NCBI GenBank assembly: GCA_002067555.1
Contig: MVQQ01000103.1
Coordinates: forward strand, 1 to 7,410
Length of the DNA: 7,410 bases
Direction of reading: 5' to 3'
Source of the DNA: Syntrophorhabdus sp. PtaB.Bin184
Lineage (GTDB): Bacteria > Desulfobacterota > Syntrophorhabdia > Syntrophorhabdales > Syntrophorhabdaceae
Shown: positions 1 through 5,391 of the stretch, piece by piece
Layout: each line of letters begins with the position of its first letter
How positions within the stretch are numbered: position 1 is the first letter of the stretch
Position numbers and translations under genes: made by a program
Notes under the pieces: model-generated
The model's input: only the letters and a program-made list of their open reading frames with translations
The model's database searches: none
What the model was told of the DNA's origin: nothing

Positions 1-1
1 C

Positions 2-856
2 ATAAAGACAATCGGAGTTCTGGGTGCCGGCGTTATGGGTAACGGTATTGCTCAGGTTGCCTCGATGGCGGGCTATAACGTCATCCTGAGAGATATCGAG
101 GACAGATTCGTTGAAGGCGGGATCAAGAACATAGACAAGTTCCTTGCCAAGACCGTCGAAAAGGGCAAAATGTCCGCGGACGACAAAGCTGCCATCATGG
201 GCAGGATAAAGGGCACCACGGATATGGGAGCCATGAAGGACGCCGACTTCGTCGTTGAGGTCGTTGTCGAGATAATGGACATAAAGAAGAAGGTTTTCGC
301 CGAACTCGACGAGATAACGAAACCGGACGTCATCCTCTCCTCGAACACGTCATCCATGTCGCTCACAGAGATGGCAACGGCAACGAAAAGACCCGACAAG
401 GTCGTGGGCATGCACTTCTTCAACCCCGTTCCCCTCATGAAGCTCGTCGAGGTCATCCGCGGCGTCCAGACAAGTGACGCAACCGTGGCGGCCACGATCG
501 ACCTCACGAGAAAGTTCGGGAAAGAGCCTGTCGAAGTCAAGGTCGACATCCCCGGCTTCCTCGTCAACAGACTGATGGTCCCCCACTTCATCGAAGCCAT
601 CAAGCTGTACGAACAGGGCATCGCTTCCAAGGAAGACATCGACAAGGCCGCGAAGCTCGGTCTCAACTATCCCATGGGGCCTTTCGAACTGATGGACCTC
701 ACCGGACTCGACATCAACCTCCACGTTCAGCAGTATTTCTATGACAACCTGCCGAAGGAACTGAAATGGGATCCCCCTCTGACGCTCAAGAACCTGGTGA
801 AATCAAGCAACCTCGGTCGCAAGAGCGGCAAAGGCTGGTACGACTACTCGAAGTAA
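2..856 (+). CDS. 3-hydroxyacyl-CoA dehydrogenase, 5'-partial
   Basis: This enzyme oxidises a 3-hydroxyacyl-CoA to the 3-ketoacyl-CoA with NAD(P)+, a cytoplasmic beta-oxidation or butyryl-CoA-type step. The reading frame is open from base 2, and the codons before the first ATG (35) encode the first half of the Rossmann dinucleotide loop (GVLGAGVMGNG). The real start therefore lies just outside the window, and only about 1-3 residues are missing. Numbering from the first visible residue, the catalytic dyad is His138 and Glu150 in HFFNPVPLMKLVE. The substrate-binding NTSS motif lies near 114-117, and PGFLVNRL near 184-191 begins the C-terminal dimerisation domain (LNYPMGPFELMDLTGLD). The 284 visible residues match the usual stand-alone length of about 282-290 (Hbd/PaaH type). 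The hydratase follows after 23 bp, so the two are probably co-transcribed. The substrate chain length cannot be read from sequence. The family call is very secure. Confidence 0.95.
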   Translation: MKTIGVLGAGVMGNGIAQVASMAGYNVILRDIEDRFVEGGIKNIDKFLAKTVEKGKMSADDKAAIMGRIKGTTDMGAMKDADFVVEVVVEIMDIKKKVFAELDEITKPDVILSSNTSSMSLTEMATATKRPDKVVGMHFFNPVPLMKLVEVIRGVQTSDATVAATIDLTRKFGKEPVEVKVDIPGFLVNRLMVPHFIEAIKLYEQGIASKEDIDKAAKLGLNYPMGPFELMDLTGLDINLHVQQYFYDNLPKELKWDPPLTLKNLVKSSNLGRKSGKGWYDYSK

Positions 857-879
857 GACGCTCATAAAGGAGGGCTCCC

Positions 880-1662
880 ATGGCCTACGAAACTATTATA
901 GTTGAGAAGGAGGCACCGGTCGGGATCATCAAGTTGAACCGGCCCCCGGTGAACCCCTTGAGTGTCCAGTCATACTACGACCTCTACGACGCGATCGTCG
1001 ATCTCGAGAACGACAGCTCCATTGGCGCCATCATCATCACCGGTAACGGTGACAAGGCCTTCGGGGCCGGTCTCGACGTGAAGGACGTCATGGGAAAATC
1101 CGCGGTGGAAACGCTTGACTTTCTCTGGACGGCACCGAGGAAGACCTTTGACAAATTGACATCCATTGCAAAACCCACGATAGCCGCCGTTTTCGGCATG
1201 GTTCTCGGCGGTGGCTGCGAGCTGGCGATCTGCTGCGATCTCCGGATAGCCTCCGAAGACACAGTTTTCGGAGCTCCCGAGATCAATCTCGGCATAATGC
1301 CGGGGTCCGGGGCAACCCAGCGCCTTCCCCGGCTTGTGGGGCTTTCCAAGGCGAAAGAAATGCTCTTCTTCGGTGAGAATGTAAATGCGCAGGAAGCGTA
1401 CCGCGTTGGTCTGGCCAACAAGGTCGTGCCGAAAGAGCAATTGATGGAAGAGGCAAAGAAATGGGCCGGCAAGCTCGCCGCGAAACCCAAGGCGGCCCTG
1501 GCGCTCATCAAGAAATGTGTCGATACCGGCACGGAGACCGATCTGGCAACAGGCCTGACCCTGGAAATGGACTCTTTTTCCATAGCGTTCACATCCGAGG
1601 ATGGGCGCGAAGGCATTAACGCCTTCGTCGAAAAAAGGAAACCGAATTACAAGGGAAAATAA
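880..1662 (+). CDS. Enoyl-CoA hydratase (crotonase family)
   Basis: The product should add water across the double bond of a trans-2-enoyl-CoA, giving the 3-hydroxyacyl-CoA used by the upstream dehydrogenase. It has 260 residues, the normal crotonase length. The two oxyanion-hole segments are visible: KAFGAGLDVKDV (59-70) and the glycine-rich AAVFGMVLGGGCELA (102-116). Both catalytic glutamates of true hydratases are kept, Glu114 in GGGCELA and Glu134 in APEINLG, 20 residues apart as in rat mitochondrial crotonase (E144/E164). This favours a hydratase over other crotonase-fold activities. PGSGATQRLPRLVG (141-154) is also typical. The start is supported by a strong Shine-Dalgarno sequence, AAAGGAGGG at 866-874, five bases before the ATG. 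The gene lies between the dehydrogenase and the thiolase, consistent with one pathway. The exact substrate is not determinable. Confidence 0.94.
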   Translation: MAYETIIVEKEAPVGIIKLNRPPVNPLSVQSYYDLYDAIVDLENDSSIGAIIITGNGDKAFGAGLDVKDVMGKSAVETLDFLWTAPRKTFDKLTSIAKPTIAAVFGMVLGGGCELAICCDLRIASEDTVFGAPEINLGIMPGSGATQRLPRLVGLSKAKEMLFFGENVNAQEAYRVGLANKVVPKEQLMEEAKKWAGKLAAKPKAALALIKKCVDTGTETDLATGLTLEMDSFSIAFTSEDGREGINAFVEKRKPNYKGK

Positions 1663-1683
1663 CGGGCGTAGCCATATTCAATC

Positions 1684-1692
1684 AGGAGGAAA
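1684..1692 (+). promoter_or_regulatory. Orphan Shine-Dalgarno-like AGGAGGAAA
   Basis: A full-strength ribosome-binding motif sits 22 bp after the hydratase stop, but no ATG, GTG or TTG follows at a usable distance and no small ORF opens from it. The thiolase has its own strong site (AGGAGGAGGT, 1785-1794). The motif may be the remnant of an ancestral gene start now lost, or chance. The rest of the 138-bp gap (1663-1800) shows no hairpin with a T-run, so the thiolase is probably still on the upstream transcript. An exact TTGACA at 1743-1748 lacks a convincing -10 partner. Confidence 0.3.
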
Positions 1693-1800
1693 CACTACAA
1701 ACAGGATCAACCGGCGCGCTGCCTGATCGAACAGTCTTACGATTGACAAGAGCCGGAAAAGCGCCCTGATTTAACAAAATACCTAGGAGGAGGTAGCTTC

Positions 1801-3012
1801 ATGAAGACTTATTCAAAGGTGTATATTCCCTACAACGGCTACTATTCAACACCGTTCTGCCGTTGGCAGGGGAGTATGCAGAACGAGAACCCAATCGAAC
1901 TCGGAGCGAAGACGGCGAGAAGATGGTTCCTGGAGAAGAAGAAGGTGGATCCCACCATCGTCGACTATCTCTACTACGGGGTTTCCATCGCCCACAAGTA
2001 CCTGTTCTACAGCCACAACTGGGCAGCTGGCATGCTGACGGATAACAAGAAGAACGTGCCCGGCCTCATGGTCAACCAGGCCTGCACAACCTCGACAACC
2101 ATTCTCAACCTGCTGGCAAAAGACATTGAACTCGGTGTCTACGATGTCGGTTTTGGCCTCATGTCCGACCGTTGCTCCAATGGCCCGCACACGATATGGC
2201 CGAACCCCATGGGTCCCGGCGGTGAAGTCCTCCACGAAAACTGGATGATGGACAACTTCAACAGCGATCCCAACGTCACCCCGCCGACAAAGATGGTAGG
2301 GACTGCTGAAAACGTCGCCAAGCTGGAAGGATTCACCAAGGAACAGTCAGACGCGGTCGTGCTTCGCCGCTACGAGCAGTACATGATGTCACAGGCAAAT
2401 GACCGGGAGTTTCAGAAAAGGTATATGTTCCCCGCGGAAGTGAAGGTCTCGAAAAAGAAGACCGCCCTGATCGAACTGGACGAGGGCGTCACACCGACAA
2501 CCGCTGAAGGCCTCGCGAAGCTCGGCCCTGCGGAGAAGGGCGGCATCCACAGCTTTGGCGCCCAGACATTCCCCGCGGACGGCAACGTCGGTTTCATCGT
2601 GACCAATCGGGAAAAGGCAAAAGAACTCAGCGCCGACCCCAAGGTCGAGATCCAGGTTGTCTCCTACGGTTTTTCCCGTGTCAACCCCGGCTTCATGGCC
2701 TCGGCACCCGTACCGGCCGCCGAGATGGCCCTTGCCAATGCCGGCCTCAAGATCACGGACATGAAGGTGATCAAGAGCCACAACCCCTTCACTACTAACG
2801 ACCTCAACTTCGCGAAGAAGTTCAACATTGATGTCATGATGATGAACAACTACGGCTGCTCCCTGATCTACGGGCATCCCCAGGCACCGACGGCCGGCAG
2901 GATCATCGCCGAGCTCCTCGAGGAGCTTGTCCTGATAGGCGGCGGATACGGCCTCTGGGCAGGTTGCGCGGCTGGCGACACCGGCGCATCCATGATCTTC
3001 AAGGTTGGTTAA
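1801..3012 (+). CDS. Divergent thiolase (acetyl-CoA acyltransferase-like)
   Basis: This is a thiolase-fold protein of 403 residues, likely cleaving a 3-ketoacyl-CoA with CoA to give acetyl-CoA and a shortened acyl-CoA, or the reverse condensation. The nucleophile is Cys95 in VNQACTTST. The second active-site pair is His359 in YGHPQAPTAGR and Cys389 in GLWAGCAAGD, exactly 30 residues apart, as in Zoogloea thiolase (H348/C378). The canonical NEAF motif is replaced by HNPF, so His327 stands where the usual water-binding Asn is, 32 residues before His359. That feature is also known in SCP2-type and archaeal thiolases. Other departures are NQACTTST in place of the usual nucleophile loop and AGCAAGD in place of CxGGGxG. 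The start is fixed by AGGAGGAGGT at 1785-1794, six bases upstream. It closes the beta-oxidation cluster and is followed by a terminator. It may be specialised for an unusual ketoacyl-CoA, such as a dicarboxylyl-CoA from aromatic degradation, but that is speculation. Confidence 0.85.
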   Translation: MKTYSKVYIPYNGYYSTPFCRWQGSMQNENPIELGAKTARRWFLEKKKVDPTIVDYLYYGVSIAHKYLFYSHNWAAGMLTDNKKNVPGLMVNQACTTSTTILNLLAKDIELGVYDVGFGLMSDRCSNGPHTIWPNPMGPGGEVLHENWMMDNFNSDPNVTPPTKMVGTAENVAKLEGFTKEQSDAVVLRRYEQYMMSQANDREFQKRYMFPAEVKVSKKKTALIELDEGVTPTTAEGLAKLGPAEKGGIHSFGAQTFPADGNVGFIVTNREKAKELSADPKVEIQVVSYGFSRVNPGFMASAPVPAAEMALANAGLKITDMKVIKSHNPFTTNDLNFAKKFNIDVMMMNNYGCSLIYGHPQAPTAGRIIAELLEELVLIGGGYGLWAGCAAGDTGASMIFKVG

Positions 3013-3033
3013 CATCTGACTTAACATGTCACG

Positions 3034-3068
3034 AACCGCTCCCCGTGAGAACGGGGAGCGGTTTTTTT
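3034..3068 (+). terminator. Intrinsic terminator after the thiolase
   Basis: A perfect 13-bp stem (AACCGCTCCCCGT at 3034-3046 pairing with 3051-3063) closes on a GAGA tetraloop of the stable GNRA type. It overlaps and runs into seven consecutive T residues at 3062-3068. It lies 21 bp past the thiolase stop and separates the CoA-ester operon from the nuclease-like gene. Confidence 0.95.
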
Positions 3069-3084
3069 CGTTCATGTATTTTGT

Positions 3085-3113
3085 TTTAACGGCACGGTAA
3101 AATAGTGTACAAT
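3085..3113 (+). promoter_or_regulatory. Possible promoter for the nuclease-like gene
   Basis: TACAAT at 3108-3113 matches a sigma-70 -10 box at five of six positions. A poor -35 (TTTAAC, 3085-3090) lies 17 bp upstream. The region is AT-rich, sits directly after the terminator, and a promoter is expected here. If it is used, transcription would begin about 3-5 bases before the ATG at 3124, giving an almost leaderless mRNA. This fits the absence of a Shine-Dalgarno sequence before that ATG. Confidence 0.35.
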
Positions 3114-3123
3114 CATCATCAAT

Positions 3124-3744
3124 ATGCTCAGGAGATACATCGTTCTGGTCCTGCTGGCCCTGCTCACCTCCCCCCTCGGCACCGCCCTCGCCAAGGACTA
3201 CGTTGTCAGGAAAATTATCGACGGACATACGGTTCAGCTTGAATCGGGTGAGACCGTGCGATACATCGGGGTGGCCACCCCGGAACTCAACAGAAAGGAA
3301 GGCGGAGCCGAGTTCTACGCCAGGCAGGCTGTCGGCTACAACAAAAGGCTCGTCTTCATGAAAAAGGTGAGGCTGGAATTCGACACAAAGAAGAAGGATG
3401 AGAAGGGAAATCTCCTGGCCTATGTCTTCGTCAAGAAGACCTTTGTCAACGCCGAACTCATCAGGAACGGCTATGCCCGGGCGGATGTATCCGGCCCCAA
3501 CGTCAAGCACAGGAACACCCTCCTCGAGGCGGAAAGAAGGGCAAAAGCCGATGACAGGGGAATATGGTCGGAGAAGAAGGAGGACACGGAGAAACACTAT
3601 GTCGGCAACAAGCGGACGTCCACCTTTCACAGGCCAACATGCAAGATGGTTGAAAAGATTCCTGAGAAATCCAGAATTATCTTTCATAACAGGAGCGATG
3701 CTATTAAAATAGGTTACGTACCATGCAAGATCTGCAAACCATGA
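3124..3744 (+). CDS. Exported SNase-fold protein with Ada-like Cys cluster; probable pseudonuclease
   Basis: This protein has 206 residues. Residues 1-23 form a signal peptide (RR n-region, Leu-rich core, cleavage likely after ALA), so the mature protein should be periplasmic or secreted. Residues about 25-150 have the staphylococcal nuclease (thermonuclease) fold: VVRKIIDGHTVQL, VRYIGVATPE, GNLLAYVF, FVNAELIRNGYA and RGIWSE. Compared with S. aureus nuclease, Asp33, Arg46 and Glu54 are kept (D19, R35, E43). The metal ligands D21 and D40 are His35 and Ala51, and the essential R87 is Asn96. The enzyme may therefore be inactive or altered. The C-terminus (about 158-206) resembles the Ada metal-binding domain: His169, Cys173, then PCKIC (Cys201, Cys204), a likely zinc site. 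No SD precedes the ATG, but no in-frame upstream start is available after the terminator. The 3' end overlaps the ATPase gene. Confidence 0.88.
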   Translation: MLRRYIVLVLLALLTSPLGTALAKDYVVRKIIDGHTVQLESGETVRYIGVATPELNRKEGGAEFYARQAVGYNKRLVFMKKVRLEFDTKKKDEKGNLLAYVFVKKTFVNAELIRNGYARADVSGPNVKHRNTLLEAERRAKADDRGIWSEKKEDTEKHYVGNKRTSTFHRPTCKMVEKIPEKSRIIFHNRSDAIKIGYVPCKICKP

Positions 3745-5255
3745 CCGAGGAGTATCTCAGGTACTGGGGCCTTGACCACCACCCGTTCCTTCTCGCCCCC
3801 GATGGAAACATGATGTGTGTGACAGGCCAGTACTTCGAGTGTTTCGAGCGCCTGAAGTATGCCATAAACACGAACAAGGGCGGTGTTGTCGTCGCCTCCG
3901 AGGACGCGGGGCTCGGTAAGACCACCATCCTTCTCAAACTCATCGACGAGATGAAGGCGGAGTATGGTTCGCATTTCCGGTACGCCTTTGTCGACCATCC
4001 TACACTGACGGCGGATCAGATGATCGGCCAGATCACGGGACTCATCACCGGCGAGACACCGGGGGATGACAAGTTGAAGAACCTCACGACCCTCAAGAAC
4101 GCCCTTATCGCGGCACGACAGGAGGGTGGAAAGAGCATCATCGTGATCGATGAGGGGCAGATGCTCTGCGAGGCCCGCAGCGTTCTCCAGGAACTCCGGG
4201 TGCTCATCAACCTCACCCACAACAACGAGTACCTCCACACCTTCATCCTCTCCGGTCAGAAGGCACTCTGGGACACCCTGCAGGAGATGCCCGAATTCTG
4301 GCAGAGGCTGCCCGTCCGTTACTACTTCACTCCGTTGAGATTCGAAGAAACACGGGAATTGATCAGGTATCGCCTCAACAAGGCCGGCCTTGATGTCGCC
4401 CGGGAGATATTCGCCGAGGATGCCATCGAGATCATCCACAAGTACTCCAAAGGTCTACCCCGGACCATCATCGCCGTGTCGGACCTTGCCCTTCTCAACG
4501 GCTATAACGACAAGACCCGGAAGATAGGTTTCAAGGAGGTTTCCAAAGCCATCAACTCCATGAGCGGAAGAGGGGAGAGCCTGCCCTACATCGTTGCCGA
4601 TAGAGGGGAAACGCCGAAAGATACCCTGAAGGCACCGAATGACACCGCCGCTGCGGCCGGGATGCGCACCCCCGCACCTCCTCTTGAGTATGTCTCGCAC
4701 AGCGCCCGCCAGGGCTTGTTCAACTCCGGATCCGCTCAGTACCTGAAACCCGTATTGATAACATTGTTCATACTGCTCTTCGTCTTCATTGGAGCGGCGG
4801 GATACCGTTTCGTCCTTGCCACGAAACAGCCCCAAAACACCGTCATCATAAAAGAGGTGCAGAAGCCGGAAGCTCCGAAGGAGCCAGTCGTCGAAAACGC
4901 ACAAACAAAGGATCAGCAGGAGGTCGGCGAGGCGAAACCCCAGGTACAGGCTCCCGGCGAGGCTCCCCCTGAGGCGGCTCCCGAAAAAGATGTGATAGCC
5001 GCCTTCCGGGATGAAATGAAGAAGAAGCACGAAACGCCCCGGAACCGTGTCGCCGTCGTCAGGGCACAGGCTGCCAACGTCCGCAGCGACCCCGGCATAG
5101 AGTCCCCGCGGATCCTCACCATCGTCCAGGGCGAAGTCCTGCCCATCCTCGATGAGCGTGGCGACAGCACGGGAATGAAGTGGTACAAGGTAAGCCTCTA
5201 CGGCAATCGCACAGGCTGGATCGCCTCCCAGGTAGCAACGGCAACGACAAAGTGA
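3723..5255 (+). CDS. ExeA/GspA-like AAA+ ATPase with membrane segment and SH3 domain
   Basis: This is a 510-residue inner-membrane ATPase of the ExeA/GspA type, a family that helps assemble type II secretion and related envelope machines through the peptidoglycan. The N-terminal YLRYWGLDHHPF is typical. The Walker A is SEDAGLGKTT (59-68), with Lys66 intact but Glu60 at the first Gly position. Walker B is IIVIDEGQM (139-147). FWQRLPVRYYFTPL (192-205) is a probable arginine-finger region, and KGLPR (243-247) resembles sensor 2. One transmembrane helix spans about 341-365. A Pro/Glu/Lys/Ala-rich linker runs from about 366 to 440, followed by a bacterial SH3 domain at about 441-505 (ANVRSDPG, WYKVSLYGNRTGWI). 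The SH3 domain should be periplasmic and replaces the peptidoglycan-binding domain of ExeA. The start is uncertain: ATG 3723 has a weak AGGT at 3711-3714, while ATG 3741 gives a classic ATGA overlap with the upstream stop. Either way, translational coupling is likely. No other secretion genes are in the window. Confidence 0.88.
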   Translation: MQDLQTMTEEYLRYWGLDHHPFLLAPDGNMMCVTGQYFECFERLKYAINTNKGGVVVASEDAGLGKTTILLKLIDEMKAEYGSHFRYAFVDHPTLTADQMIGQITGLITGETPGDDKLKNLTTLKNALIAARQEGGKSIIVIDEGQMLCEARSVLQELRVLINLTHNNEYLHTFILSGQKALWDTLQEMPEFWQRLPVRYYFTPLRFEETRELIRYRLNKAGLDVAREIFAEDAIEIIHKYSKGLPRTIIAVSDLALLNGYNDKTRKIGFKEVSKAINSMSGRGESLPYIVADRGETPKDTLKAPNDTAAAAGMRTPAPPLEYVSHSARQGLFNSGSAQYLKPVLITLFILLFVFIGAAGYRFVLATKQPQNTVIIKEVQKPEAPKEPVVENAQTKDQQEVGEAKPQVQAPGEAPPEAAPEKDVIAAFRDEMKKKHETPRNRVAVVRAQAANVRSDPGIESPRILTIVQGEVLPILDERGDSTGMKWYKVSLYGNRTGWIASQVATATTK

Positions 5256-5391
5256 AGACCGTTTTAAGTTTTAAGTAAAAGACCGGGAAGCACCGGGACT
5301 CGACACCTGCCGCTTGATGCCAGACAATCCCCGTCGGGCTGGTTCTTTTCTTTTGTCTTTTTACCTAAAACCTAAAACTTAAAACGGTCTT
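5255..5391. repeat. Inverted-repeat element filling the convergent gap, with heptamer arms
   Basis: The left arm (5255-5283) reads AAGACCG, two TTTTAAG units, then TAAAAGAC. The right arm (5355-5391), read on the minus strand, is AAGACCG, one TTTTAAG and two TTTTAGG units, then TAAAAAGAC. The outer 19 bp of the arms (5255-5273 and 5373-5391) are perfectly complementary. The arms otherwise differ mainly in the number of 7-bp units. The 71-bp core contains a direct repeat of ACCGGGA (5282-5288, 5292-5298), a possible CTCGAC/GTCGGG pairing (5299-5304, 5333-5338) and a pyrimidine-rich tract (5343-5362). The element starts on the last base of the ATPase stop and ends on the last base of the selB stop. 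It could be a MITE- or REP-like insertion, or act as a bidirectional terminator for the two convergent genes. No coding potential was seen in the core. Confidence 0.85.

Noticed and set aside
242..290. Unusual VVEVVVEIMDIKKK segment of the dehydrogenase (Ile where Asn is common)
   Set aside because: This position varies among known family members, and all catalytic residues are present, so it is not evidence of altered function.
35..856. Treating the ATG at 35 as the dehydrogenase start
   Set aside because: The frame is open upstream, and bases 2-34 encode the essential first half of the NAD-binding loop, so the gene is simply cut by the window edge.
1743..1775. Promoter for the thiolase based on an exact TTGACA
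   Set aside because: No reasonable -10 box occurs at 16-19 bp spacing, and no terminator separates the gene from the hydratase.
2389..3687. 432-codon open frame on the minus strand
   Set aside because: It lies antisense to the thiolase and nuclease-like genes, runs through the intrinsic terminator hairpin, and its product resembles no family. It is a codon-bias shadow.
5253..5272. TGA of the ATPase gene read as selenocysteine, given the nearby selB and hairpin
   Set aside because: The frame meets a TAA three codons later, and the SH3 domain is already complete. There is no Cys-homologous position.
5281..5345. tRNA-like stretch, possibly selC, on the minus strand beside selB
   Set aside because: A TCGAGTCCCGG string resembles a T-arm, but no matching acceptor stem, anticodon arm or CCA end can be formed.
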